Shown: piece after piece, positions 37,044 through 45,490 of the stretch
Numbering within the stretch: the stretch's first letter is position 1
Layout of the letters: each line of letters begins with the position of its first letter
Source: Umbribacter vaginalis
GTDB lineage: Bacteria; Actinomycetota; Coriobacteriia; Coriobacteriales; Eggerthellaceae
DNA length: 64,000 nucleotides
Reading direction: 5' to 3'
NCBI GenBank assembly: GCA_001552935.1
Contig: KQ959705.1
Location: 90,198 to 154,197, forward strand
Notes under the pieces: generated by a model
Seen by the model: only the letters and a program-made list of their open reading frames with translations
Database searches by the model: none
What the model was told of the DNA's origin: nothing
Made by a program: the position numbers and the translations under genes

Positions 37044-37634
37044 TTATGCAATGCCCGCGCGTTCAAAATGCTTCTTTAACAGAGCTTTGCCGATGAAACC
37101 TCCAATAATTCCGCAGATGAATGTAGCAATGAGCAACACAAAGAACAACCAGTTTGGCGTAAGGCTTGTCACTGCATCGATGTAGTCTTGTCCGAAGCTT
37201 GTTCGCGTTGCAAAATACTGCGCCCTTTGGAAAAATAACGGTAGGTAATTGCCGCATGCCCACAGCGAAAATACCCCTGTCGTTACGATAGCTGCGCGCA
37301 TGCTTTTATACGTGCCGCTGCGATACACCAGTTCTGCAATAATGCCCGTAACAACCGCAAAGGGAATTGGCATCCACGTCATGCCTGTTAAAAACATCAA
37401 AATACCCAAAATTACACTCATGATGAAAATCATGCCAGGTTTGTGTACTTTCGTAAGGAACAACATAAACGGAATCCCGCCGATCACGCCAACCATACAT
37501 GACAGCAGAACAAGGAGTACGGGGATAAGTCCAGTCATCGCCAGTACGATAACAATAACGAAATAAATTGCCGTATAGATGCCGATATTGATAAGATCTC
37601 TTCCGTTGAGCTTAGCTGTTGATGGGTTACCCAT
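37044..37634 (-). CDS. MptD family ECF transporter S component
   Basis: 196 residues and about five or six membrane helices. Sequence features such as LNGRDLINIGIYTAIYFVI at the N-terminus and a CMVGVIGGIPFMLF segment match the MptD/Trep_Strep group of putative substrate-binding S components. The ligand of this group is not known to me. ATG 37634 follows GAGAGGA. Operon S-T-A on the minus strand gives a complete dedicated ECF transporter. Confidence 0.82.
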   Translation of the reverse strand: MGNPSTAKLNGRDLINIGIYTAIYFVIVIVLAMTGLIPVLLVLLSCMVGVIGGIPFMLFLTKVHKPGMIFIMSVILGILMFLTGMTWMPIPFAVVTGIIAELVYRSGTYKSMRAAIVTTGVFSLWACGNYLPLFFQRAQYFATRTSFGQDYIDAVTSLTPNWLFFVLLIATFICGIIGGFIGKALLKKHFERAGIA

Positions 37635-37953
37635 AGAAGATCAATCCTCTCTTAAGGTCGTTCTGTTAGCCAGTACTAACTTATTTACTGACATAATACC
37701 GCGTATTTATACATTCTGTTGAAGCATTTATAAATTTTTTGATTGTGCGCCAACACAAAGAAAATAAAGTAACGTTATCTACAAATAATTCATAACTTTA
37801 TTTTGTATTTTTAACAGGCTTTTTATTAGCAATAATCAACAAACTTCTAATTGTTACCTGAAATTAATTCATTTTTTTGCAATAAGTGTTTACTATGTAT
37901 ATTGACGTTTGGGCGTCATAAGGCGAGAGTTGAGTAGAAGGGGTTTGGGAATC
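37635..37953. promoter_or_regulatory. Divergent promoter region MptD / feoA
   Basis: AT-rich. Toward feoA a fair promoter is TTTTGC (37875-37880), 17 bp, TATATT (37898-37903), with GTTTAC at 37888-37893 in the spacer, the same hexamer as in the operators at 32257 and 42985. Toward the S component, GTTAG-N6-CTAAC (37658-37673) is a short inverted repeat. Confidence 0.45.
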
Positions 37954-38205
37954 TTGAGCACCGAAACCGCATACGTAAAGCCATTAACATTTGCTTCACT
38001 CGGTGAGTGTGTTGAGGTGCGTTCAATTAAATCGACAAAGCCAGAGTTGTTACATTTTCTTGAGAATTTGGGATTTGTGGAAGGGTCTCATGTTCGAGTA
38101 GCAGCTGACAACCAGGGAAATCTTATCGTCGAGATTAAAGGTTCACGTGTTGCACTTGATAAATCTGTTGCAGCGCGTATTTCTGTTGTTAGTGTAACCA
38201 AGTAA
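37954..38205 (+). CDS. feoA: FeoA-domain protein, first copy
   Basis: 83 residues with an SH3-like FeoA domain: LTFASLGECVEVRSIKS, FLENLGFVEGSHVRVAADNQG and IKGSRVALDKSVAARI. FeoA supports FeoB in ferrous iron uptake. Start probably TTG 37954 with GAAGGGG about 10 bp upstream; TTG 37909 and TTG 37930 are in frame. First gene of the feo block, 700 bp from the second feoA. Confidence 0.85.
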   Translation: MSTETAYVKPLTFASLGECVEVRSIKSTKPELLHFLENLGFVEGSHVRVAADNQGNLIVEIKGSRVALDKSVAARISVVSVTK

Positions 38206-38910
38206 TGTATTGCATCTCGTGAAGCAACCATTAAAGCGCTTAATGCGTTAGGAATGTTTTGCATACGCGTGTGCATGTTTTCAGCTGGCGGCGATTGGTA
38301 TCTGTGTTTCAGAACATGTATATGTCATACGTGTGGTAAGCACCACAGACAGCGTACCATGCATATACACCACGTACAGCACATGGAGCAGCTCCAGTAC
38401 ATGCAACACGTAGCATAGATTGAACAGGTATAACACATGTAGCACGTACTGCCACTACTGCACAAACTGCACAAGGTGTATGGTGTGCAATCTGCACAAA
38501 GCAATCTGCACAAAGCAAGCTGCACATCGCGACTGTGTGAACGTTGCTTAAAGCGAATACGCCACAAAGCGCAAACGCACATGAGCGCACAACGTACACA
38601 GAGAACATGCAGTATGGATGCCATCAGCACATTTTGGCACTTCGATTTTACGACTTCATTCCATTCATCAATATTTCGACCTCGCACCCATGATTATGAG
38701 CAAGCGATATAGGTTCGTGTGTTCGTTTCGCGTGGGCTTTTATTGGATTATGGTGCGCACAGTTTATTGGCGCATACTCATAACTCAATTGACAACCCTC
38801 GTGCAATGCCTGCGAGCAATGTGGAGTGCAAAACTGCTGTGGGTTTGGGAAAAGGCAGTTTCTATCGCTTTCATAATTATGATAATACCTAATGAGGAAG
38901 GAATTCAGGT
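38206..38910. other. Long spacer between feoA copies, with short tandem repeats
   Basis: 705 bp without a convincing gene. From 38330 to 38560 the words CACATG, GCACAA and CACGTA recur; three 14-bp tandem units starting GCAATCTGCACAAA lie at 38487, 38501 and 38515 (the third diverged). The last 150 bp are AT-richer and should hold a promoter for the second feoA. Confidence 0.55.
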
Positions 38911-39156
38911 ATGGAAAAACACGATAGTGAACAAAGCAAAACCTTGCGTGATGTGCCTATTGGTGGCAGCGCAGTGGTGAAGCGTCTTACTGGCTCGGGC
39001 GCAATTAAGCGCCACATTATGGATATGGGTATCACAAAAGGTACCTCACTGCAGGTGCGCAAAGTAGCACCTTTAGGCGATCCTTTAGAGATTACCGTTC
39101 GTGGGTATGAATTGTCACTCAGAAAAAGTGAAGCTGCCTGCATTATTGTTGAATAG
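38911..39156 (+). CDS. feoA: FeoA-domain protein, second copy
   Basis: 81 residues: LRDVPIGGSAVVKRLTGSG, HIMDMGITKGTSLQVRKVAP, GDPLEITVRGYELSLRK, the classic FeoA pattern and closer to canonical FeoA than the first copy. AGGAAGGAATTCAGGT precedes the ATG. Presumed partner of FeoB, although 394 bp separate them. Confidence 0.93.
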   Translation: MEKHDSEQSKTLRDVPIGGSAVVKRLTGSGAIKRHIMDMGITKGTSLQVRKVAPLGDPLEITVRGYELSLRKSEAACIIVE

Positions 39157-39550
39157 CGCATCATGTGCGCAAACACGCACCGTGCATGTGGCACGAGATA
39201 TGCGTACTTGAACTGCGGCACAAGCACGTACCAAGGATGTAGCAAGCATGAACCAAGCACGTGTGTATGCTCAACATTCGAGCCGTAGTTTGTGTTTTGC
39301 ATGTATGCAATAAGCTATGCGTTTTGCGCTTGTAGAAGTTCTCTTCAACCGTTTACCACAATAAACATAAGCCTCATTCCCATAGTTACCAGAGGTTTAT
39401 ATGCATGCACTCCCCGAAAACATCTGTTATAGGCACGGTGCTTTACCAGTCAAACCTTGTTGCACGGCGCGTTACAAAGCGTTGCTACACATCACATGGT
39501 GAACATTGTGCAGCTTAAACAGATGACACACATCCCATGAAAGGAACGAA
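39157..39550. other. Spacer between feoA and feoB
   Basis: Many copies of GCAC/CATG words, no gene. The feoB promoter is likely within 39300-39500; no clear hexamers or GTTTACC box were found. Confidence 0.4.
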
Positions 39551-42097
39551 ATGGACATTCGAATTGCACTTGCCGGTAATCCGAACTGCGGTAAAACAAC
39601 GCTGTTCAATGCACTTACCGGCGCACGCCAGCGAGTGGGGAACTGGCCTGGCGTAACTGTTGAGAAAAAGGAAGGTACGTATAAGGGCGATAAAAGCGTC
39701 ATTATTACCGACCTGCCGGGCGTGTACTCGCTTTCACCGTTTTCTCCAGAGGAAATTGTAACACGCACGTATTTGTGTGACGACAATCCACAAGTGGTAA
39801 TTAACCTGGTAGACTCCACGAATCTTGAGCGTAACCTGTACCTTACAACTCAGATTATCGAACTTGGTGTGCCTGTGGTAGTTGCCGTGAACATGATCGA
39901 CCTCATGCGCAAAAAGGGCGACGACATCAACCTCGAGAAGCTTTCACGCCGCTTGGGCTGTCCTTGTATTGCCGTTTCGGCATTGAAGCAAGAAGGCATA
40001 AGCGAGCTCATCAAAACTGCTGTTGAAGTTGCTAAAAATGGCAAAAAGCCTGAAAGCACCCTTCATTTTACCAACGATGCACAGCAGCCTATCGAGGCAA
40101 TCAGCAGCATCATTGCCGATAAAGTACCTGCTGAATCACTGCGTTTTTACGCAATTAAGTGCCTTGAAGGCGAAGATCGCACGTTCGAGAAGTTCTCTAT
40201 TTCAAAAGAAGACCGTGCGCGTATTGACAGCATTCGTCAGTCGTACGAGCAAAACGTTGATGACGACGCCGAGTCGGCTATCACCTGCGAGCGCTACGAC
40301 ATGATCAGCGATGTTGTTGACGAATGTCACAAGCGTTCGTTCAAGGGCACAACGCTTACCGAAAAAGTTGACCGTGTGGTTACCAGCCGCATCTTTGGTT
40401 TGCCAATTTTCGTGGCTGTTATGTTCCTGGTGTACTATATTGCCATTTCAACCATAGGAACTGGCGCAACCGACTGGGTGAACGACAAGCTGTTCGATGA
40501 AGGCTGGCTTATCACGAACACCGAGCAGTACGAAGAGGACAAGGGCGACTACGAAGACGCTCAAGACCAGATCAAGCACTATATTGAAGCTGCTGAAGAA
40601 GCGGGCGTTGAAACCGACGACGTAAAAGAAGCGCTTGAAGAAGAAGATAAAAGCGATGAAGACAAGGCAACAATTGAAGAATTTGCCGACAGCTTAAAGG
40701 ACAAAAACATCGCTATTACCTACGATAAGAAAGACGATGACACTAAAGAAGTGTCGCAAGTAAGCGTTGATTACGATGCATTCCGCGAGGCGCTTGACGT
40801 TGAAGAGCCCGATCCGGCTGAGTACGGCTTGTTCATGCCTTCAGTTCCATCGGTGGTAGGCGATTGGCTTGACGACATTGACGCAGCTGAGTGGGTAAAA
40901 GGCTTGGTTCTTGACGGCGTTATCGCCGGTGTTGGTGCCGTGCTTGGCTTCTTGCCGCAGATGGCAGTGCTGTTCTTGGAGCTTGCTTTGCTGGAAGGCT
41001 GCGGCTACATGGCGCGTATCGCGTTCTTGATGGACCGTCTTTTCCGCCGTTTTGGCTTGTCGGGTAAGTCGTTTATTCCAATACTTATCGCGACTGGTTG
41101 TGGCGTACCTGGTGTTATGTCAACAAAAACTATTGAAGATGAACGTGACCGCCGTCTTACGATTATGACGACAACCATGATTCCGTGTTCTGCAAAAACG
41201 CCTATCATCGCGCTGATTTTCGGCTCGATTGCGGGCGGCGACGCTGCTACAACGGCATGGGTTGCACCGCTGTTCTACTTCTTGGGCATTTTTGCCATCG
41301 TTATTTCAGCTATCATGCTGCGCAAAACGCGTTTCTTTGCTGGCGAAGCAACACCGTTCGTTATGGAGCTGCCTCCGTACCACGTGCCATCAGCCCGCAA
41401 CGTTGGCATGTCGGTGCTTGACCGCTGCAAAGCGTTCGTTATTAAAGCTGGTACCGTTATTTTCATCTCGGCTATTGTGGTGTGGTTCCTGCTGAACTTC
41501 GGCATGTATGACGGCTCATTTGGCCTGCTTGATTCGAAGATGGACGACTACATGCAGTACTCGATTATGGCTGTGATTGGTAATGCGTTCGCGTGGATTT
41601 TCACGCCGCTTGGATTTAGCGACTGGCAAACCGTTGTTACTACCATCACTGGTTTAGTTGCAAAAGAGAACGTTGTTTCAACGGTTGGCATTATCACCTC
41701 TGTTGGTAGCGAAGCTTCTGAATCTGACCCCGATTTGTGGACGTCATTTGCTGGCCTGTTCAACGGCAACGTTGGCGCAATGATTTCGTTCTGCGCGTTT
41801 AACCTGCTGTGCGCACCTTGCTTTGCTGCGATGGGCGCTATCCGCAACCAGATGGCTTCTGCGAAGTGGTTCTGGGCAGCCATTGGATTTATGTGCGGCT
41901 TTGCGTGGGTTGTAGGCTTCATCATTTATCAAATTTTCTCTGCAGTAACGGGTTCTATCCAACCTATCGGACTTGCTATTGCGTTTATTTTCCTTGCACT
42001 GATTGTGTTCCAGGTAGTTCGACCAATGCCTCAACGCTCAGGTGCATCTGCTGACGAACGTTCAGCAGCAACTTCGGTTCCTCTGGCGTCTGAATAG
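39551..42097 (+). CDS. feoB: Ferrous iron transporter FeoB
   Basis: 848 residues. Cytosolic G domain: GNPNCGKTT (G1), GVTVEKKEG (G2), DLPG (G3), NMID (G4), SALK (G5); then the guanine-dissociation-inhibitor region and the membrane part with two Gate motifs (GVLGFLPQMA-like and GLVAKENVVST). Between the first helix (near residue 300) and VVGDWLDDIDAAEW lies an insertion of about 115 residues, extremely rich in Asp and Glu (about 40490-40850), absent from E. coli FeoB. It should face outside the cell. AAAGGAACG before the ATG. Codon use is more GC-rich than the neighbours. Confidence 0.96.
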   Translation: MDIRIALAGNPNCGKTTLFNALTGARQRVGNWPGVTVEKKEGTYKGDKSVIITDLPGVYSLSPFSPEEIVTRTYLCDDNPQVVINLVDSTNLERNLYLTTQIIELGVPVVVAVNMIDLMRKKGDDINLEKLSRRLGCPCIAVSALKQEGISELIKTAVEVAKNGKKPESTLHFTNDAQQPIEAISSIIADKVPAESLRFYAIKCLEGEDRTFEKFSISKEDRARIDSIRQSYEQNVDDDAESAITCERYDMISDVVDECHKRSFKGTTLTEKVDRVVTSRIFGLPIFVAVMFLVYYIAISTIGTGATDWVNDKLFDEGWLITNTEQYEEDKGDYEDAQDQIKHYIEAAEEAGVETDDVKEALEEEDKSDEDKATIEEFADSLKDKNIAITYDKKDDDTKEVSQVSVDYDAFREALDVEEPDPAEYGLFMPSVPSVVGDWLDDIDAAEWVKGLVLDGVIAGVGAVLGFLPQMAVLFLELALLEGCGYMARIAFLMDRLFRRFGLSGKSFIPILIATGCGVPGVMSTKTIEDERDRRLTIMTTTMIPCSAKTPIIALIFGSIAGGDAATTAWVAPLFYFLGIFAIVISAIMLRKTRFFAGEATPFVMELPPYHVPSARNVGMSVLDRCKAFVIKAGTVIFISAIVVWFLLNFGMYDGSFGLLDSKMDDYMQYSIMAVIGNAFAWIFTPLGFSDWQTVVTTITGLVAKENVVSTVGIITSVGSEASESDPDLWTSFAGLFNGNVGAMISFCAFNLLCAPCFAAMGAIRNQMASAKWFWAAIGFMCGFAWVVGFIIYQIFSAVTGSIQPIGLAIAFIFLALIVFQVVRPMPQRSGASADERSAATSVPLASE

Positions 42098-42119
42098 GCG
42101 CTTGTGGATAACTTGCACG

Positions 42120-42144
42120 AAGTGCCCACGTCATGTGGGCACTT
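42120..42144. terminator. Hairpin after feoB
   Basis: AAGTGCCCAC and GTGGGCACTT form a perfect 10-bp stem with loop GTCAT, 23 bp past the feoB stop. There is no T tract, so it may stabilise the 3' end or attenuate rather than fully terminate. Confidence 0.55.
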
Positions 42145-42187
42145 CACTCGCTCATCGTGCACGGTGCGAGGGTAGTGTTACAGCGAA

Positions 42188-42249
42188 CGTGTTTGAGTTC
42201 GTGCGAGTGTTCGTGAAAGAGTTCGTGTTTGAGTTCATGAGAGTGTTCG
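42188..42249. repeat. 26-bp imperfect direct repeat
   Basis: Two copies starting CGTGTTTGAGTTC at 42188-42213 and 42224-42249, period 36 bp, in a GAGTTCGTG-rich tract between feoB and the next gene. Confidence 0.65.
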
Positions 42250-42291
42250 AGTGAATGCTCGAGAAAACAACTAAGAGAATGTGGGGAACGT

Positions 42292-42522
42292 ATGCAAGCG
42301 TTACATCTAACACCAGGCACTTTGGTGGTTCTTATTGTTCTAGCTGTTGGTTTATTCTTAGCTATTCGTTTTGTTGCGCGCAGAGGCTCATGCTCCTCAT
42401 GTCCGTCTGGATCGTCAAAAAAAGGCGGCGCGTGTGCGTGCTCATGCAGCAAAGTAAACGACATGGTTGAGCATATAGATGCTGTAGTAGAAAAAGATGC
42501 GGCAGTAGGAGAAAAAAACTAG
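42292..42522 (+). CDS. FeoB-associated Cys-rich membrane protein
   Basis: 76 residues: one membrane helix (TLVVLIVLAVGLFLAIRFVA) followed by a Cys/Ser/Lys-rich tail with CSSCPSGSSKK and CACSCSK. This is the pattern of the small proteins (PF12669) that follow feoB in many Gram-positives; they may help hold or hand over iron. GTGGGGAA precedes the ATG. Confidence 0.85.
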   Translation: MQALHLTPGTLVVLIVLAVGLFLAIRFVARRGSCSSCPSGSSKKGGACACSCSKVNDMVEHIDAVVEKDAAVGEKN

Positions 42523-42980
42523 CATCCGTTTGCACCCGCAGGTTTTTGCGCGCATTACACCTTGGCGCATATTTTTAAATCCCTGCGAGCACCCGCGCGC
42601 ATCATGTCTCCGCTCATATTCACGTCTTCCTTAACACCCACAAGCACGTGTGTGCATTTATATGTGTGTATTTATATTTGGCGTGTTTTTATTCGTGGGG
42701 AACGGTTCTGTGTCACGTAGTTGCACCACAGTTGCTACACCACGGTTATTGTGCTCTTCGCGCCTTTAACATCGCGTGTTCCGTGCCACATTGTTGGGTA
42801 ACGGTCGTTGCTCGCTTAGCGCCTTTTGCACTCCGTTTTACGCAGCGTGTTTCAGGCTTTCTTTGTTCCACGTGTTCTGTACCGCGTTTTACACGACGCT
42901 TCGCGTGTCATGCGTATGTATGACATATAACGCAGGTAATTCACTAAAAAGCGTTTTTAATTATGTAGAAATCGTGATTT
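42523..42980. other. Spacer without gene
   Basis: T- and GTG-rich sequence with no convincing reading frame or motif, up to the sRNA promoter. Confidence 0.4.
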
Positions 42981-42984
42981 GAAA

Positions 42985-43031
42985 GTTTACCTAATTTTAC
43001 TCTTGACGAACCGCATAAGTAAACCTAAACT
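42985..43031 (+). promoter_or_regulatory. Promoter with overlapping inverted repeat, DtxR-box-like
   Basis: TTGACG (43003-43008), 17 bp, TAAACT (43026-43031). GTTTAC at 42985-42990 and GTAAAC at 43019-43024 face each other; the second overlaps the spacer right before the -10. Read backwards, the downstream part resembles an IdeR/DtxR box of the TTAGGTTAGGCTAACCT type at roughly two thirds of positions. A DtxR-family gene lies 550 bp downstream. Confidence 0.6.
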
Positions 43032-43036
43032 AACCA

Positions 43037-43240
43037 TTGTCAGAATTTATTAAGCACTAAGGCACCATCTCGAGGCGCTTTGATGCAAAGCTTGTTACAA
43101 TAGCTCGCTGTGTCGCGAGATTTTCTGACTTAATTTGCTGACCCGGTGATGGATATTTTTCTCGTCTGATTATCCGTCACATCAGATAAACTAACGGGGG
43201 ACCCACCCCCCCTCTCTCTTCCCCCGTTAGTTTTTTATTT
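43037..43240 (+). ncRNA. Candidate structured small RNA with C-rich terminator loop
   Basis: From the predicted start just after the promoter at 43003-43031 the RNA can form: an outer stem GTCAGAA/TTCTGAC (43039-43045 with 43123-43129); inside it ATCTCG/CGAGAT (43067-43072 with 43116-43121) enclosing the hairpin GCTTTG-ATG-CAAAGC (43077-43091); a stem GTGATGGATA/TATCCGTCAC (43146-43155 with 43171-43180, one G-U); and a terminator CTAACGGGGG/CCCCCGTTAG (43191-43230) with a 20-base loop that starts ACCCACCCCCCCTC, then TTTTTTATTT. No reading frame fits. C-rich loops occur in Gram-positive iron-sparing sRNAs (FsrA, IsrR) and in actinobacterial 6C RNA; identity with either is not claimed. Confidence 0.7.
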
Positions 43241-43579
43241 CACTCTTACCTTTTCACCTTATTTATTTTGGTACTTCGATTTTGTGACGCATTTTTTTGC
43301 TTCGTCTTTTGCGACAGTTTTTGTTGCATCGTCTTTCAACGTCCACTTCATTATTTTTTTACCCTGTCAACGTTGTCAATTCTTTACACCGTTAGCTGCG
43401 TCATCTACTTGCATCATTTTTTCTATTAGCCTTTTTGCTACAGCACGCCTTTCTCTACCTACGCCATCGTCCACTTGCGCGATATTTTTAACATCTCGCT
43501 GGCATGGTATACCCAATTCAGGCGCGCCGTGCTACAATAAAATTGCTCTTTTGCAGGTTACTAACTGAGGGATAGAACG
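43241..43579. other. T-rich spacer before the DtxR gene
   Basis: TTTT- and GCGTC-like words throughout. TACAAT at 43533-43538 may be the -10 of the regulator gene; the -35 is poor. The open frame covering this stretch is low complexity and is not taken as a gene. Confidence 0.4.
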
Positions 43580-43978
43580 ATGGATAAAATTTCAAAATCG
43601 CACGAAGATTATCTTGAAGCTATTGTAATGCTGGGGGGAACAAGTACGGTTTCTGTTCGTTCAGTTGATATAGCAAACAAGCTTGAAGTATCAAAAGCTT
43701 CCGTGAACAAAGCCATTTCTATGTTGAAGGAAAAGGGCTTAGCTGACCAGCCATATTATGGCGATATTACGCTTACAGAAGAAGGCTACGAGTACGGCAA
43801 AGCGGTTCTTGAACGTCATCATTTGCTGTTTGCGTTTTTGACACAGGAACTGGGTATTAGCGAGGAAGTAGCCAACGAGGAAGCATGTTTGATGGAACAC
43901 GCCATCAGCGATTCTTCGTTCGTCAAATGGATTGAATACATCAAAAAACGCGGCATTACGCTTCCATATAGTCACTAG
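43580..43978 (+). CDS. DtxR/MntR family metal-dependent regulator
   Basis: 132 residues: winged helix (SHEDYLEAIVMLGG, VRSVDIANKLEVSKASVNKAISMLKEKGL, DITLTEEGYEYGKAVLERHHLL) followed by the dimerisation and metal domain (ELGISEEVANEEACLMEHAISD). Residues for the metal site (His, Glu, Cys in EEACLMEH) are present; no SH3 domain, as in MntR. It should bind Fe2+ or Mn2+ and repress uptake genes; feoAB and the sRNA upstream are the obvious targets. GAGGGATAGAACG before the ATG. Confidence 0.92.
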   Translation: MDKISKSHEDYLEAIVMLGGTSTVSVRSVDIANKLEVSKASVNKAISMLKEKGLADQPYYGDITLTEEGYEYGKAVLERHHLLFAFLTQELGISEEVANEEACLMEHAISDSSFVKWIEYIKKRGITLPYSH

Positions 43979-44224
43979 CCGCGTTGTCGTACGTATATGG
44001 TCTACTGCGCGCCTGTGTGCGCGTGCTGTGCCATGTTACCTGCCCGTGTAGCTATGGCGCACGCGCCCGAGTCGATAGCAATCATTGTTTGACGATACGT
44101 GCCTATGTGCACAAGGCAGCGCTGTTTTTGCGCGCACACGTGCGTGCGCAGCGTGTGTGCTGCATATGCTGTTTGGGTACACTATTTCTATGGTCATTTT
44201 AAGACATGAATGGAGTTACATCGC
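43979..44224. other. Spacer between the regulator and the DivIC-like gene
   Basis: GTG/GCGC-rich, low complexity; AT-richer near 44170-44205 where a promoter may lie. No gene. Confidence 0.35.
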
Positions 44225-45490
44225 ATGACGCACTCTTTCAAGCATCACGACAACGATGCTCATATAGTGCGCCCTGTTCAGCGCGAACATTTTCAACGCA
44301 GCACATCTCAGTACAACGTGCCTCAAGACAGCGCGCCTGAGCGTTCGTCTTCTAGAACATTTGCACGCTCTCTTAATCAGTCATACAATCAGTCATCGTC
44401 CAGAACATGTTCACAATCATCTGTGCAGACATGTGCGACTTCACGTAAGCATTCATCTGAGTATTCAGTGTCGCTTTCGCATGGCTATTCAAGCAGAGAT
44501 GCGCACGATAATACCTTCGTGTATGATGTTGTTGCTCGTGATGATGAATCATCCGATTCGGTTGCATCTGATTGCGCCCCGCAAGGATTTATGGAGCGTT
44601 TTCAGAACATGCTCTCGCGTCGCCGCAAACAAAAAGCACGTGCGTTATTTAATAAGCGTTATGGTGAAGAAAATGTATCAGTAGGCGCCGCATCAGGTTC
44701 TTTATCAGGTGCTGCGTCACGTTCCGCATGTACATCCGCCACTTCCGCACCGTCTGCCGGCACAGCGCAAACTGGGGTTTTGCATTCAAATGCTGCCAGC
44801 GCGCACAGCCGCGCTCCTAAAGCAGCCATTTACGAGGGGTCATCTCGCCGCGCTCATAAAAATACCGCTTCGTTTGAAGATGCTCGTAAGCGCCCCGCGC
44901 CATCGCGCTATAGCCAAGCAACGCTGCTCGATCGCGTGTTAGAGCGCTTGCATTTATCAGGTAAAAAGGCTGTTGTAATTGGTGTTGTGGTGTGCGTGTT
45001 CGCCATTATCATCTTTTTATACGAGCCAACGCGTAATTATTACCAAGGCTTACGCATGAATCAAGCGAAACAGATTGAGTTGGCAGCGCTGCAGGATAGT
45101 GTGCAGCATTTGGAGGCAAACACTAATGAAATTCGCGGTGATGAGGGCGCGCGTATGCTTGCGCGAAAACGCGGCTATGCTGCAAATAACGAAACATTAG
45201 GCCAAGTAGATGGCTTGTCTGACGATTATTCCGATCAGGAAGCAAATAAGTTGCGTGCTTTACATCGCAATGTGGCGCGCGGATATGCACCACCTGACAC
45301 GTGGTATTCGCCTGTGCTCGATGTGTTGTTTGGCGTGAAGAAAACACCTGATAGCAGATCAAGTGATACAGCTCAGGGGAACAGCGCACTTGAGGATAGC
45401 GAGCAAAACGGGAACGCTGCGAGTACGAACGGGAACGGAGCACAAAATAGCAGTATGAAGAGTACCAGTCGTGGAAGCGAGCAGTCGTGA
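44225..45490 (+). CDS. FtsB/DivIC-like septum formation initiator with long disordered N-terminus
   Basis: 421 residues. About 240 residues of Ser/Gln/Arg/Ala-rich, likely unstructured sequence come first, then a membrane helix (AVVIGVVVCVFAIIIFLYEP) and a short coiled coil (YYQGLRMNQAKQIELAALQDSVQHLEA split over 45040-45120) ending in GDEGARMLARKRGYA, the FtsB/DivIC signature. It takes part in the FtsL/FtsB/FtsQ-type division complex. The order ftsB-ppx is usual in Actinobacteria, here without the intervening DUF501 gene. ATG 44225 follows TGGAG. Confidence 0.85.
   Translation: MTHSFKHHDNDAHIVRPVQREHFQRSTSQYNVPQDSAPERSSSRTFARSLNQSYNQSSSRTCSQSSVQTCATSRKHSSEYSVSLSHGYSSRDAHDNTFVYDVVARDDESSDSVASDCAPQGFMERFQNMLSRRRKQKARALFNKRYGEENVSVGAASGSLSGAASRSACTSATSAPSAGTAQTGVLHSNAASAHSRAPKAAIYEGSSRRAHKNTASFEDARKRPAPSRYSQATLLDRVLERLHLSGKKAVVIGVVVCVFAIIIFLYEPTRNYYQGLRMNQAKQIELAALQDSVQHLEANTNEIRGDEGARMLARKRGYAANNETLGQVDGLSDDYSDQEANKLRALHRNVARGYAPPDTWYSPVLDVLFGVKKTPDSRSSDTAQGNSALEDSEQNGNAASTNGNGAQNSSMKSTSRGSEQS

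Noticed and set aside
38309-38712. Cys-rich frames on both strands between the feoA genes
   Set aside because: They arise from CACATG/GCACAA repeats and have no recognisable features.
42648-42923. Frame in the spacer between the FeoB-associated gene and the sRNA
   Set aside because: Cys/Phe/Val-rich composition typical of GT-rich noncoding DNA and no start signal.
43037-43240. tmRNA, 4.5S RNA or RNase P RNA at the sRNA locus
   Set aside because: None of their conserved sequence blocks is present and the length does not fit tmRNA or RNase P RNA.
43284-43568. Frame on the plus strand before the DtxR gene
   Set aside because: T-rich low-complexity sequence, no binding site, unlike coding regions nearby.
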